The notes: generated from the letters alone by a model not told the origin. 56,572 nucleotides of DNA from an uncultured Eubacteriales bacterium (GCA_949299505.1 CASGAS010000001.1:73337-129908), one strand, 5' to 3'; shown: positions 7,964-16,841, numbered from the stretch's first letter. A program made the numbers and translations.

Positions 7964-8980
7964 ATGGCGATTTTGGTTACCGGGGGTGCGGGTTTCATCG
8001 GCTCGCACACATGCGTTTCGCTTACCGAAGCGGGCTACGACGCGGTGATTGTGGACAATTATTACAATTCAAGTCCCAAGGCGCTCGCCCGCGTCAACGA
8101 GCTGTGCGGAAAGACGCTGCCGTTTTACGAGTGCGACATTCGCGACCGCGAGGGGCTCTCCCACGTGTTCCGCGAAAACCGCATTGACGCGGTTATCCAC
8201 TTTGCGGGGCTCAAGGCGGTCGGCGAATCCTGCCAGAAGCCGCTCGAGTATTACGACAACAACATCGGCGGCACGCTGACGCTTTGCGAGGTCATGCGCG
8301 ATTTCGGCTGCAAAAATATTGTGTTCAGCTCATCGGCGACCGTTTACGGGATGCACAACGTCTCTCCGCTTAAGGAGACCATGCCCGCGGGCGGCACCAC
8401 GAATCCGTACGGCACGACCAAATACATGATTGAGATCATTTTGGAGGACCTCTACAAAGCGGACAACGACTGGAACGTCACGCTGCTGCGGTACTTCAAC
8501 CCCATCGGCGCGCATAAAAGCGGTCGAATCGGTGAAAATCCGAATGGGATTCCGAACAATCTCATGCCCTATATCACGCAGGTCGCCGTCGGCAAGCTGC
8601 CCGAGCTTTCGGTATACGGCAACGACTACGATACCCCCGACGGGACCGGCGTGCGCGACTATATCCACGTCGTCGACCTGGCCGAGGGCCACGTCAAGGC
8701 GCTCGACAACATCCTGTCCGGGCCCTGCGGCGTGCAGATTTTCAATCTCGGCACCGGCGTCGGGTACAGCGTGCTGGATTTGGTCCATGCGTTTGAAGAG
8801 GCCACCGGCGTGCATGTGCCCTACAAGATTGTCGACCGCCGGCCGGGCGACATCGCCACCTGCTATTCCGACCCGACGAAGGCGAAGGAGGTCCTCGGCT
8901 GGCAGGCGAAGCGCGGCCTTACGGAAATGTGCGAAGACGCGTGGCGCTGGCAGAAGCAGAACCCGAACGGGTACGAATAA
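7964..8980 (+). CDS. galE: UDP-glucose 4-epimerase
   Basis: A 338-residue NAD-dependent short-chain dehydrogenase fold that interconverts UDP-glucose and UDP-galactose. The N-terminal Rossmann motif [11 protein letters not shown], the SSSATVYG strand with the catalytic serine, and the YGTTKYMIE motif with the catalytic Tyr and Lys are all present. Length is typical of GalE. GGGAGGA precedes the ATG, 30 bases after the SpoIID fusion gene. It probably supplies UDP-galactose or a related sugar for envelope polysaccharide; no Leloir-pathway partners (galK, galT) are adjacent. Confidence 0.95.
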   Translation: MAILVTGGAGFIGSHTCVSLTEAGYDAVIVDNYYNSSPKALARVNELCGKTLPFYECDIRDREGLSHVFRENRIDAVIHFAGLKAVGESCQKPLEYYDNNIGGTLTLCEVMRDFGCKNIVFSSSATVYGMHNVSPLKETMPAGGTTNPYGTTKYMIEIILEDLYKADNDWNVTLLRYFNPIGAHKSGRIGENPNGIPNNLMPYITQVAVGKLPELSVYGNDYDTPDGTGVRDYIHVVDLAEGHVKALDNILSGPCGVQIFNLGTGVGYSVLDLVHAFEEATGVHVPYKIVDRRPGDIATCYSDPTKAKEVLGWQAKRGLTEMCEDAWRWQKQNPNGYE

Positions 8981-9024
8981 GCCAAAGGCAAAAAACAGCG
9001 GCGTTTGCCGCGGGAGGTATTCCT

Positions 9025-9600
9025 ATGAAAAGCAAAAAAACGCTCTTTATCGTGCTCGCCGTTGTGGCGCTTGTCCTGATTGCCGTCGTCGGCTGGGGCG
9101 TTTCCAGCTACAACGGCCTTGTGTCCACGCGTGAGGAAGTGACCGCCGCGCAGGCGAACGTCGAGGTCTATATGCAGCGCCGCGCCGACCTGGTTCCGAA
9201 CCTGGTCAATACCGTGCAGGCATACGCCGACCATGAGGAAGAGGTCTTTACCGCGCTTGCCGACGCGCGCGCCGCACTTTCGGGCGCGAACACCGTTGAC
9301 GAGCTGAACGCGGCGAACGACGCGCTCGACTCCGCGCTCTCGAGACTGCTTGTCGTGGTGGAAAACTATCCGGAGCTTAAATCCAACGAAAATTTCATCA
9401 ATTTGCAGGATGAGCTTGCCGGCTCGGAAAACCGCATTGCACAGGCGCGCAACAAGTACAACGAGATGGCGCGCGACTACAACACGCGCATCCAGCGGTT
9501 CCCGACCTCCATTATTGCGGGCATCGGGAATTTTGAGCAGTCGGCTTATTTTGAAGCGTCTGAGGAGTCTCAGACCGTGCCGCAGGTAAATTTTGACTGA
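9025..9600 (+). CDS. lemA: LemA family membrane protein
   Basis: A 191-residue protein with an N-terminal membrane helix (residues about 7-27) and a helical body bearing the family patterns YNGLVSTREEV, YMQRRADLVPNLVNTV, YPELKSNENF and FPTSIIAGIGNFEQSAYF. The start is the ATG at 9025 behind GGGAGGT; the open frame extends upstream but without a ribosome site. LemA proteins have no firmly known biochemical function. The pairing with the next gene, a TPM-domain protein, is a common bacterial arrangement, and both are likely to act at the membrane surface. Confidence 0.92.
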   Translation: MKSKKTLFIVLAVVALVLIAVVGWGVSSYNGLVSTREEVTAAQANVEVYMQRRADLVPNLVNTVQAYADHEEEVFTALADARAALSGANTVDELNAANDALDSALSRLLVVVENYPELKSNENFINLQDELAGSENRIAQARNKYNEMARDYNTRIQRFPTSIIAGIGNFEQSAYFEASEESQTVPQVNFD

Positions 9601-9619
9601 TACAACGCGGGGGAACAGT

Positions 9620-10381
9620 ATGAAACGGTTAGCTGCGCTCTTTTTGGGGCTGCTGTGCGCCGCGCTTTTGGCGCTGCCCGTATCGGCGGCGCGCGGGGAT
9701 TACCCGCAGCCGACCAACGACTTTTTTGTCAATGATTTTGCCGGCTGCCTTAGCGCGGACGACGCGCGGGAAATGCAGGCGCGCGGCGAAGCGCTGTACC
9801 GTGCAACCGGGGCGCAGGCGGTCGTCGTCACCGTCGAGTCCTTGGACGGCGCAAGCATTGAGGACTACGGCTACGGCCTTGCAAACGAATGGGGCATCGG
9901 CGCGGAGGATGCGGATTCCGGCGTGCTGCTGCTGCTTTCCACCGGGGACCGGCAGGTGCGCATCGAGGTCGGCAGCGGCTTGGAGGGGCAGCTGACCGAC
10001 GGCAAAACCGGCCGTATCTTAGACACCTACGCCATGCCGTACTTACGGGCGGACGATTTTTCGACCGGCCTTTTGGAAGCGTACAAATCGATTGTAAACG
10101 AGGTCTATCTGGAATTCGGGCTGGAGCCGGAATCCGGCTATGAGCCGGTGGAAAGCCTGCCGGAGGAAAATGAAAACCGCACGACGGCCATTCTGGCGCC
10201 GATTACCATCGTGGTCATTCTAACTCTGATTGTCCTGCTGCGCCGCCGCGGCGGCTTTGGCGGCGGGTTTTATATCGGGGGCTTTCCCGGCGGCGGAGGC
10301 GGCTTTTCCGGTGGGGGCGGCGGTGGCTTTTCCGGCGGCGGAGGCGGGTTCTCCGGCGGCGGCAGCTCCCGCGGATTCTGA
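9620..10381 (+). CDS. TPM-domain (YgcG-like) secreted membrane protein
   Basis: A 253-residue protein with a cleavable-looking signal peptide (LALPVSAARG, cut near residue 23), an extracellular TPM domain (about 30-165, with NDFAGCLSADDA and VRIEVGSGLEGQLTDGKTGRILD), one membrane helix near 193-212, and a low-complexity Gly/Phe/Ser tail ending SSRGF. The ATG at 9620 is preferred over an in-frame ATG at 9593 that overlaps lemA, because MKRL begins a proper signal peptide. TPM proteins include a chloroplast phosphatase, but the bacterial role is unclear. It is the last gene of the plus-strand run and is followed by a strong terminator. Confidence 0.88.
   Translation: MKRLAALFLGLLCAALLALPVSAARGDYPQPTNDFFVNDFAGCLSADDAREMQARGEALYRATGAQAVVVTVESLDGASIEDYGYGLANEWGIGAEDADSGVLLLLSTGDRQVRIEVGSGLEGQLTDGKTGRILDTYAMPYLRADDFSTGLLEAYKSIVNEVYLEFGLEPESGYEPVESLPEENENRTTAILAPITIVVILTLIVLLRRRGGFGGGFYIGGFPGGGGGFSGGGGGGFSGGGGGFSGGGSSRGF
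10287..10373 (+). repeat. Gly-rich tandem repeat (GGGGGFS units)
   Basis: Three successive units of five or six glycines followed by Phe-Ser encode the C-terminal tail of the TPM protein. Such tails are common in this family and are prone to length change. Confidence 0.8.
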
Positions 10382-10414
10382 TTGTGCCGCACAAACAAAA
10401 CAGCGTAAAAGAAA

Positions 10415-10446
10415 GCACCGGCCGGGGAGTTCCCGGCCGGCGCTTT
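10415..10446. terminator. Bidirectional terminator between TPM gene and prmA
   Basis: A 12-base stem (GCACCGGCCGGG against CCCGGCCGGCGC, one G-T type mismatch) is followed by TTTT on the plus strand and by TTTC then TTTT on the minus strand. It serves both convergent genes. Confidence 0.85.
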
Positions 10447-10463
10447 TGCGGTTGGCGAACAGG

Positions 10464-11393
10464 TTATTTTGTTTTTTTGCAGGTCAGGCAGACCCAGCCG
10501 CCGTCCTCCGTGCGGGAGACAACGGTAAATCCGTGCGCGGACAGCGCCGCTTGCACCTCCGGTTCGCGCAGGTCGATGATGCCCGACGCAATGAACACGG
10601 CGCCCGGCTTCAACAAGCGCCCGACGTCCCGCAAAAACAGGAGAATAACGTCGGCGACGATGTTTGTGACGATCACGTCGTACTGCCCGGTTACGTCGTC
10701 GGCAAGGTTCCCCTCTAAAAACGTAAGGTCCGGCTCTGCAAAGCCGTTTCGGCGGCCGTTTTCGCGCGCCGTTTTGACGGCGAGCGCGTCAATGTCTACG
10801 CCGACGGCCGATTTTGCGCCCAAAAGCCGCGCGGCGATGGCCAAAATTCCGCTGCCGCAGCCGACGTCGAGCACCGTGCAGCCGGGGTTGACGGCCGTCT
10901 CCAGCGCCTCCAGGCAAAGCTTTGTCGTCTGGTGCGCGCCCGTGCCGAACGCAAGCCCGGGCTCAAGCCGCAGCACGGCGCGGTTTTCCGGATTTTCGGC
11001 GTCGTCGCGCCACAGCGGCTGGATAAGCAGCCGGCGGCCGATGGGCAGGGGATGGAAATACGCTTTCCAGTTGTTTTCCCAGTCCTCGCTTTTGCACGCC
11101 TTTGTGTCAATCGTGTGGGGAATGTCCGCCGCCGTCAGCCGCTCGTCCAGGTACGCGACGGCTTCGGCCGGGCTCTCCTGCGGGGAGACGTACAGGTGGA
11201 TGCGCGCCGTCGCACGGTCCTTTTGCAGCAGCGCCTCGTCAATGAGGTCGATGTGCGCAATTTCCCGCGTCTCTTCCTCCAGCGTCCGGTAGTCCTCGAT
11301 GTAAATGCCGCCCTTTGCCGCCATCGAAGCGATGTCGGCGGCGCCGTCGGTGTTCGCCGCGTCTACGGTTACGCAAATTTCAGTCCAGTCCAT
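10464..11393 (-). CDS. prmA: Ribosomal protein L11 methyltransferase
   Basis: A 309-residue SAM-dependent enzyme that trimethylates ribosomal protein L11. The N-terminal substrate-binding region (about 1-100) is followed by the Rossmann methyltransferase with FGTGAHQTT, VLDVGCGSGILAIAA (SAM motif I) and VTNIVADVI (motif IV). AAAGGA precedes the ATG. The gene lies 12 bases after the DUF2804 gene and ends the yhaM unit at the shared hairpin. Confidence 0.94.
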   Translation of the reverse strand: MDWTEICVTVDAANTDGAADIASMAAKGGIYIEDYRTLEEETREIAHIDLIDEALLQKDRATARIHLYVSPQESPAEAVAYLDERLTAADIPHTIDTKACKSEDWENNWKAYFHPLPIGRRLLIQPLWRDDAENPENRAVLRLEPGLAFGTGAHQTTKLCLEALETAVNPGCTVLDVGCGSGILAIAARLLGAKSAVGVDIDALAVKTARENGRRNGFAEPDLTFLEGNLADDVTGQYDVIVTNIVADVILLFLRDVGRLLKPGAVFIASGIIDLREPEVQAALSAHGFTVVSRTEDGGWVCLTCKKTK

Positions 11394-11405
11394 GGTGTCG
11401 TTCCT

Positions 11406-12431
11406 TTAATATTTGTTGTGCACCTTTTCGCAGAAGCAAAGCAAATCGTCAATGTGCAGCGCCGTGCCGTCGTCCAGAATGGCCGTGCCGCGCATTTTGC
11501 CGAAGACCTGGTGCTGGTCGGTGGTAATCAGCTTGACGTCGATTTTCGCCGCGCGGTCGAGCACCGGGAAAAAGTCCATTTCAAACCGCCCGTCGCTCGA
11601 CGAAATTTTCCACGGCTCCAGGTAGGAATGTTTCGGGATGTGAAAAATCACGTCGTCGAGCTTATGCCCCACGCCGTCGTAAAACAGCATGTTTTCGCTG
11701 GCGGCCGACGTGTCACCGAAGCCGTAGCCGATGTTGAAGCCGAACGCCTTGCCGTCCACAACGCCGTTGCCCGAGCCCCAGTACCAGGTGTTGTCGTAGG
11801 TCCAAACCCCTCTGCCCCAGTCGAGCGTCCCGAAGTCCGTCTCGGGGTCGAAAACATAGGTTTTGCCGTCGAAATGCGCCTCGCCGCTTGCGCGCATGCA
11901 GTTGATTTTCTGGTTGTAGTAAAACGCCTTGCGGTTCTCTTTCCAGGGCGTGGCGATGACCATCGTGTCCATCGGCGGCTGCGCAAGCGTCAAATCGCAG
12001 GTAAAGGTCTTGCCGTCTAAAAAGTTCTTAAACATGCAGGTGATCCGCCGCCGGCCCGCCTCTGCGCAAAACTCCATGTTGAGCCGCTTGTCGCGGTAGG
12101 CGGTGACGCCCTCGGCGCTTGTGGCGGGCAGATGCAGCTTGCCCATGGGGAAAGGCTGCAAGACGGTTTCGGTGTGCTCCCACGGCGTATCGCCAAAGGT
12201 CAGAAGCGACACGGACTGCAGCCCGACATAGCCGTCGTCGGAAATGGTAAAGGCCAGCGCAAAATCCTTTGCCGTGACCAGGTAATAATCCCATTCCTTG
12301 ATGCGGAATTTCGGCGCCTTGATGTCCGAACGGTCATAGATTTGCAAAAGCTGCCGCGACCAGCCCGGCTCCTTTAAGGAACCGTCCACACGCAGAAGCT
12401 TTTGTACGGATGTGACTTCGTGGTTGCGCAT
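11406..12431 (-). CDS. DUF2804 family protein
   Basis: A 341-residue soluble protein of the DUF2804 family. Recognisable features are an early KEWDYYLV segment, paired aromatic beta-strand motifs, and WGRGVWTYDNTWYWGSGNG followed by FGFNIGYGFGDTSAASENM. It has no signal peptide or membrane helix. The start at 12431 follows AAGGAAGG; the frame extends further upstream into the yhaM gene and is not used. The biochemical role is unknown. The family resembles lipocalin- or hydroxyneurosporene-synthase-like beta proteins that could bind a hydrophobic ligand, but that is inference. It is co-transcribed with yhaM and prmA, which gives no clear functional clue. Confidence 0.82.
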   Translation of the reverse strand: MRNHEVTSVQKLLRVDGSLKEPGWSRQLLQIYDRSDIKAPKFRIKEWDYYLVTAKDFALAFTISDDGYVGLQSVSLLTFGDTPWEHTETVLQPFPMGKLHLPATSAEGVTAYRDKRLNMEFCAEAGRRRITCMFKNFLDGKTFTCDLTLAQPPMDTMVIATPWKENRKAFYYNQKINCMRASGEAHFDGKTYVFDPETDFGTLDWGRGVWTYDNTWYWGSGNGVVDGKAFGFNIGYGFGDTSAASENMLFYDGVGHKLDDVIFHIPKHSYLEPWKISSSDGRFEMDFFPVLDRAAKIDVKLITTDQHQVFGKMRGTAILDDGTALHIDDLLCFCEKVHNKY

Positions 12432-12468
12432 GAGAAGACCTTCCTTTCGTGTAACGGGACAGCCCGTT

Positions 12469-13440
12469 TCAGTCAATCTGCACGTTCTGGTGCAGGTCGG
12501 TGCGCGCGTGGCTGTACAGCTTGCGGTTGTCAAGCGCCCACATACGCCCCGAAAACGCGCCCTTTTGCAGCGGCGCAAGCGTTTCGGCAATCTGGTAGAC
12601 GCGCGCGTCCATCAAGTCGAGCTCGGAAAGCAGCTCCGCCTCCAAAAACGCCGGCCGCACCGCCGCGCCGAATTCCGGCTCGCCGTGGTGCGAGAGCACC
12701 ATGTGCTGCAAAAGCATGGATTTTTCCGCCGGGGTCCCGAGCGCCTTTGCCGCTTCGTCAATCATCATGGCGCCTTTGACCAGGTGTCCGATCAAATTGC
12801 CCTCGGCCGTGTAGCCCGACGCAATGCCGGCGTTGCCGACTTCAAATTCCGTGAGCTTCGCAATGTCGTGCAAAATGGCGCCTGCGCACAAAAGGTCCGC
12901 GTCCACAAACGGATAGACCTTGCAAACGCCCTCGCAAAGCCGAACGATGGAAAGCGTGTGCAAAAGCAGCCCGCCGCGGATGGCGTGGTGCAGCCGGTAC
13001 GCCGCCGGCCATTTGAGCAAATCCGCCTTGTGCGCGGTCAAAAGGTGGCGGACAAGCGCCTGCAGGTCCTTGTCCTGAAAGCCGTCCACGCAGGCAAGCA
13101 GCCGGTCGAACATGTATTCGCCGTCATACGCCGCCGCGCGCACGAAATCGGCTATGTTTACGCCGTCCTCCGGCGTAACCCTGCGGATGCGCTCCACGCG
13201 GAACTGGTCCGCGCCGTTGTATTGCGAAATGGTGCCGCGCACCTTGACAAGCGTTTCGGCGGGGAACTGCCCCTGCCGCTGCTCGTCATAGTCCCAGTAC
13301 TTGGCGGAAATTTCGCCGCTCGCGTCCGAAAGCGTAAGGTCCAGGTAGTCCTTTCCCTTGGCGGTGACCTTCTTTTCCGATTTCGTCAGCAGGGCAAAGC
13401 CCTCGCAAAGCCCGTTTTGGCCGATCTGCTTAAAATTCAT
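12469..13440 (-). CDS. yhaM: 3'-5' exoribonuclease YhaM family
   Basis: A 323-residue protein with an N-terminal OB-fold nucleic-acid-binding domain (about 10-95, including YLDLTLSDASGEISAKYWD) and a C-terminal HD domain with the metal-binding HHAIRGGLLLHTLS and AGAILHDIAKL motifs plus QHMVLSHHGEPEFG. This matches Bacillus YhaM, an Mn-dependent 3'-5' exoribonuclease that trims short RNA or DNA ends. AAAGGAG precedes the ATG and a promoter lies just upstream. Length and motifs are normal. Confidence 0.92.
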   Translation of the reverse strand: MNFKQIGQNGLCEGFALLTKSEKKVTAKGKDYLDLTLSDASGEISAKYWDYDEQRQGQFPAETLVKVRGTISQYNGADQFRVERIRRVTPEDGVNIADFVRAAAYDGEYMFDRLLACVDGFQDKDLQALVRHLLTAHKADLLKWPAAYRLHHAIRGGLLLHTLSIVRLCEGVCKVYPFVDADLLCAGAILHDIAKLTEFEVGNAGIASGYTAEGNLIGHLVKGAMMIDEAAKALGTPAEKSMLLQHMVLSHHGEPEFGAAVRPAFLEAELLSELDLMDARVYQIAETLAPLQKGAFSGRMWALDNRKLYSHARTDLHQNVQID

Positions 13441-13461
13441 GGCGCGTCTCTCCTTTACACC

Positions 13462-13490
13462 AGTATAGCACGGTTCCCGAAAAAGGTAAA
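13462..13490 (-). promoter_or_regulatory. Promoter of yhaM-DUF2804-prmA
   Basis: On the minus strand TTTACC (13490-13485), a 17-base spacer ending in TGC, and TATACT (13467-13462). This is an extended -10 promoter about 20 bases before the yhaM start. Confidence 0.7.
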
Positions 13491-13520
13491 GAGAAAGCGG
13501 CCGCGCCCGACCGCCCGCTC

Positions 13521-13760
13521 TTATAGTTCACGGTACATGGAGGCGGCGGCTTCCTTCGGCGCAAATTCCGAAACGGCCAGAACCTCGTACCGCTTGACGC
13601 TGCCGCCAAGATTAAGCGTCAGAATGTCGCCGACCTTGACGTCGTAAGACGCGCGCGCCGCTTTTCCGTTTGCCTCGACGCGCCCTGCGTCGCACAGCTC
13701 GTTGGCGACGGTCCGGCGCTTGACGATGCGCGATACCTTCAAATATTTATCGAGTCGCAT
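13521..13760 (-). CDS. rqcP: S4-domain RNA-binding protein RqcP (YabO)
   Basis: A 79-residue S4 RNA-binding protein starting MRLDKYLKVSRIVKRRT, nearly the signature of Bacillus YabO/RqcP. That protein stabilises the P-site tRNA on stalled 50S subunits and helps RqcH add C-terminal alanine tails during ribosome-associated quality control. GGGAGGGAG precedes the ATG. The position downstream of spoVB-like and mazG genes matches the yabM-yabN-yabO order of Bacillus subtilis, although hup is inserted here. The gene lies beyond the hup terminator, so it depends on readthrough or a promoter I cannot place. Confidence 0.92.
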   Translation of the reverse strand: MRLDKYLKVSRIVKRRTVANELCDAGRVEANGKAARASYDVKVGDILTLNLGGSVKRYEVLAVSEFAPKEAAASMYREL

Positions 13761-13778
13761 AGAACTCCCTCCCGGTTT

Positions 13779-13816
13779 GAAAAAAGAAAAGGCAGAGGGA
13801 AGCGATTCCCTCTGCC
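13779..13816 (-). terminator. Terminator of hup
   Basis: A perfect ten-base stem (GGCAGAGGGA against TCCCTCTGCC) with a six-base loop, followed on the minus strand by TTTTCTTTTTT. It sits 16 bases after the hup stop. Confidence 0.88.
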
Positions 13817-13831
13817 GAGCGCGAAAAGCAC

Positions 13832-14107
13832 TTATTTCGCAACCGCATTCTTGAGCGCCGCGCCGGCCTTGAACGCCGGAACCTTGGACGCCGGAATGGT
13901 CATGGTCTCGCCCGTGCGCGGGTTGCGGCCCGTCTTGGCGGCGCGCTCACGCACCTCAAACGTGCCGAAGCCGATGAGCTGAACCTTTTCGCCCTTGGCA
14001 AGCGCCGCAGTAACAGCGTCAAAAGCCGCCGCAACCGCCGCGTCCGCGTCTTTCTTGGACAGACCGGCCTTCTCCGCAACTGCCGCAATGAGTTCTGTCT
14101 TATTCAT
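13832..14107 (-). CDS. hup: DNA-binding protein HU
   Basis: A 91-residue nucleoid protein of the HU/IHF family. It starts [21 protein letters not shown] and holds the family signature [18 protein letters not shown] in the DNA-binding arm, ending in the usual [22 protein letters not shown] lies six bases before the ATG at 14107; the longer open frame upstream overlaps mazG and is not coding. HU bends and compacts DNA. The 79-base leader between mazG and hup holds two inverted repeats, and the gene ends in a strong terminator, which suggests high, separate expression. Confidence 0.96.
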   Translation of the reverse strand: MNKTELIAAVAEKAGLSKKDADAAVAAAFDAVTAALAKGEKVQLIGFGTFEVRERAAKTGRNPRTGETMTIPASKVPAFKAGAALKNAVAK

Positions 14108-14126
14108 GTTGTCTTCCTCCGTTTTG

Positions 14127-14160
14127 GATAAATTTATCTTCCATAGCTGCAAGCAGCTAT
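14127..14160. promoter_or_regulatory. Two inverted repeats in the hup leader
   Basis: GATAAATTTATC at 14127-14138 is a perfect 12-base palindrome. ATAGCTGCAAGCAGCTAT at 14143-14160 is an inverted repeat with eight-base arms around a two-base centre. Both lie between mazG and the hup ribosome site. They could be protein-binding sites or leader hairpins; neither has a T run. Confidence 0.5.
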
Positions 14161-14186
14161 TCGGAACCTTGTTGTTTGGCCTCCTG

Positions 14187-14963
14187 TCAAAGCGCGTCGA
14201 GCGTTTCCAGCGAAGCGTCCGGCATGGAAATACCGCGTTGGGCGGCCATGCTTTCCACCTTGCAAAAACGGGACTGGAACTTATCGGTCGCCGCCGTAAG
14301 CGCCTCCTCCGGGTCAAGCTCCAAAAAGCGCGCCGCGTTGACGACGGAAAATAAAAGGTCGCCGAGCTCCTCCAGCGCGTTTTCCCGGTCGTTGCTGCGG
14401 TAGGCTTCCCGCAGCTCCGCCGTCTCTTCGGGCAGCTTCTCAAGCGCGCCGTCCAGGTTGTCCCAGTCAAAGCCGGCTTTTGCGGCCTTGTCCTGGATTT
14501 TGTATGCGCGCATGAGGGCGGGCAGCTCCCGCGGAACGGCCTGCATCTTGTCCGACACGGTTTTGCGGTGCTTGGTGGCGGATTTAATCTGCTCCCAGTT
14601 TTTGAGCACCTCGCCGGACGAGGAGACCTTTACGTCGCCAAACACATGCGGGTGGCGCTCAATAAGCTTTTTGCAAATGCCGTCGGCAACGTCCGAAAAC
14701 CCGAACGCACCGCGTTCCGCCGCTATTTGCGCATGAAACACGACCTGCATGAGCACGTCGCCGAGCTCCTCGCAAAGCAGAACGTCGTCCTGCTTGTTGA
14801 TTGCCTCAATGGCCTCATACGTCTCTTCAATGAAGTTCTTGCGGATGGAGGCGTGGGTCTGCTCCCGGTCCCAGGGGCAGCCGTTTTCCCCGCGCAAGAT
14901 TCGCATGATTTCCAGGAGGTCGGATAAGTCGTAATTTTGTTTGAAAACGAACGTCTTTTCCAT
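14187..14963 (-). CDS. mazG: Nucleoside triphosphate pyrophosphohydrolase MazG
   Basis: A 258-residue all-alpha NTP pyrophosphohydrolase with two tandem MazG domains. The N-terminal domain has [33 protein letters not shown] and the metal-binding [14 protein letters not shown]; the C-terminal domain repeats the pattern with [23 protein letters not shown] and [19 protein letters not shown]. MazG removes non-canonical NTPs. It follows the SpoVB-like gene after 22 bases, as yabN follows yabM in Bacillus; Bacillus YabN carries an extra methylase domain that is absent here. AAAGGATC precedes the ATG. Confidence 0.94.
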   Translation of the reverse strand: MEKTFVFKQNYDLSDLLEIMRILRGENGCPWDREQTHASIRKNFIEETYEAIEAINKQDDVLLCEELGDVLMQVVFHAQIAAERGAFGFSDVADGICKKLIERHPHVFGDVKVSSSGEVLKNWEQIKSATKHRKTVSDKMQAVPRELPALMRAYKIQDKAAKAGFDWDNLDGALEKLPEETAELREAYRSNDRENALEELGDLLFSVVNAARFLELDPEEALTAATDKFQSRFCKVESMAAQRGISMPDASLETLDAL

Positions 14964-14985
14964 GCGCGTGATCCTTTTCTGTATT

Positions 14986-16770
14986 TTACTCTAAAAAACC
15001 GTATTTGGCAAGTAGTTTCGCGATTTTTTCTCCCTTAGGCAGCATTTTAACATCCGATTTCGCGATTCCGCCGACCAAAAACATGGCGATGGCGTATACG
15101 GCGACCGCAAAAATGACCGCAATGCACGTTGCCAGAATGTTGGTGACGGAAAAATCGCCGCGGGCAATATCCGGCAAAATGTTGGAAAACAGGCCGTAGC
15201 TTGTGAAGGCGGCCACGCCGCAGAGCACGGCGGAAAACAGGGGCTTTACGAAAACGGAGACCCAGTTGACGCGCACGCGCGCGGTGCGCAGAAGGGCGGC
15301 GACGTTCCACACGACGATGATGGTGTAGCAAATGACCGTGCCGATAACGGCGCCGTTGATGTTGATTTGCGGAATGCCGATGAAAATGTAATTGGCAATG
15401 ACCTTGGCGACTGCGCCGACGGTCAGCGACCGCAGCGGCGTACCGGTTTTGCCGAGCGCCTGGAGCATGTTGGTGGTCGGCTGCGACAGGCACATTAAGA
15501 AAATGGAGTAGCCGTAAGCCGCCATAATCGGCGCCGCGATGGAGACGGCGTCGGCGGATTTGCCGGTTTCGTACATCATGTCGAGAATCGGCTCGGCGAG
15601 CACGGCCATGCCGATGCCGGCGGGCAGCGCAATCATCAGCGTCACGCGCAGCACGGATTCCACGGAGACCTTGAGCGCCTTATGGTCCTTGACCGCCCAG
15701 GCCGCGGACAGCGCCGGAATCGCGCTGACGCCGAGCGACAGGGTGATGGAGGGAATCAGGTTCTTGAAGTCCAGCGACATGGTATAGGCGCCGTAGAGGT
15801 ATTTTGCAATATCCGCGTCCAGCACCTGCGAGGCCGCAAGCTGGTCGCCGTAAAGCGACTGTATATACGGCAGGTTGCTTTGAATCATGGTGTCCAGGCG
15901 GTTCTGGACGGTGATGGAGTCAATCAGGTTCGTTACGCTGAAAACGAGCGACGATGCGACCACCGGGATGGCGATGGCCATCAGCGTTTTGGCAATGGCG
16001 GTCCCGGCAAGGGGCTTGGGCGAATTGACAAGCTCGGTGCGCGTCAGCCCGTCGCCGCGCACGCGGTGGCGGATCATCATGTAGACCATGCCGACGACGG
16101 TTCCGCCGGTCACGCCCAGCGCCGCGGCTGCGGCGGCATAGGGGTACATGGCCGACAGCGCTTCGGCTTCGGTCGAGACGGTCTGCCCGAACACGGGCAG
16201 TCCCGCGGCGAAGCGGGCTTCGCCGTAGCGCATGGTCGCCCAGGCGAGCAAAAGCCCGACGACGACCTTGCCGACGGCCTCCCAAACCTCGGACATGGCG
16301 GTCGGGGTCATGTTGCGCAGGCCGTTGTAATACCCGCGGTAGGTCGACATCACGCAGCAGAAGAAAATGGACGGCGCAATGGCGATAATGGCGGGCAGGG
16401 CGTCCAGGTTTTTCGCCATTACCGCGTAGGGGTAGGCGAGCGCGAACATCAGCAGCACGCCGACGGTGCCTGTCAGCAGAAACAGCCGGCCGGCTACTTT
16501 GTAGATGCGCCGCACATCCCGGAAGCGGCCGAGCGCGACCTGCTGCGAGACCATTTTGGAAACGGCTACGGGCAGCCCCGCCATGGAGACGGTGTAAATG
16601 GGGATATACAGGTTGTATGCCGAATCAAAGCACCCGCGCCCGATGGTGCCGATCATGTTGGAGATGGGCACCTTGTAGAGGATGCCGATAACCTTGACAA
16701 GAATGGTTGCGGCGGCCAGCACAATGGCACCGTTCAACAGCGATTGGCTTTTCCGGGTTTGCTGCGCCAA
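14986..16770 (-). CDS. Polysaccharide flippase, SpoVB/YabM (MurJ-like MOP) family
   Basis: A 594-residue polytopic membrane protein with about 14 hydrophobic segments of the MOP/MATE lipid-flippase fold. The N-terminal GAIVLAAATILVKVIGILYKVPISNMIG is typical of SpoVB and YabM. These proteins move lipid-linked envelope precursors; SpoVB is needed for spore cortex. I chose a TTG start at 16770 because AAAGGAGG lies eight bases before it; an ATG at 16809 has no ribosome site. The neighbours mazG and rqcP make YabM the better positional match than SpoVB. A promoter with a TTGACA box overlaps the 3' end of the upstream gene. Confidence 0.88.
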   Translation of the reverse strand: MAQQTRKSQSLLNGAIVLAAATILVKVIGILYKVPISNMIGTIGRGCFDSAYNLYIPIYTVSMAGLPVAVSKMVSQQVALGRFRDVRRIYKVAGRLFLLTGTVGVLLMFALAYPYAVMAKNLDALPAIIAIAPSIFFCCVMSTYRGYYNGLRNMTPTAMSEVWEAVGKVVVGLLLAWATMRYGEARFAAGLPVFGQTVSTEAEALSAMYPYAAAAAALGVTGGTVVGMVYMMIRHRVRGDGLTRTELVNSPKPLAGTAIAKTLMAIAIPVVASSLVFSVTNLIDSITVQNRLDTMIQSNLPYIQSLYGDQLAASQVLDADIAKYLYGAYTMSLDFKNLIPSITLSLGVSAIPALSAAWAVKDHKALKVSVESVLRVTLMIALPAGIGMAVLAEPILDMMYETGKSADAVSIAAPIMAAYGYSIFLMCLSQPTTNMLQALGKTGTPLRSLTVGAVAKVIANYIFIGIPQININGAVIGTVICYTIIVVWNVAALLRTARVRVNWVSVFVKPLFSAVLCGVAAFTSYGLFSNILPDIARGDFSVTNILATCIAVIFAVAVYAIAMFLVGGIAKSDVKMLPKGEKIAKLLAKYGFLE

Positions 16771-16812
16771 GGGACAGGCCTCCTTTTTTTGTCGGATTTT
16801 GGGTTGCATACA

Positions 16813-16841
16813 AGAATAGCACTTGAAGCGCGGCGTGTCAA
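16813..16841 (-). promoter_or_regulatory. Promoter of the spoVB-like/mazG operon
   Basis: Minus strand TTGACA (16841-16836), a 17-base spacer ending in TGC, then TATTCT (16818-16813). The -35 box overlaps the last codons of the uridine-kinase-like gene. Confidence 0.78.

Noticed and set aside
14177..14184. TTGACA on the minus strand at the end of mazG as a hup promoter
   Set aside because: No -10-like hexamer at a 16-18 base distance.
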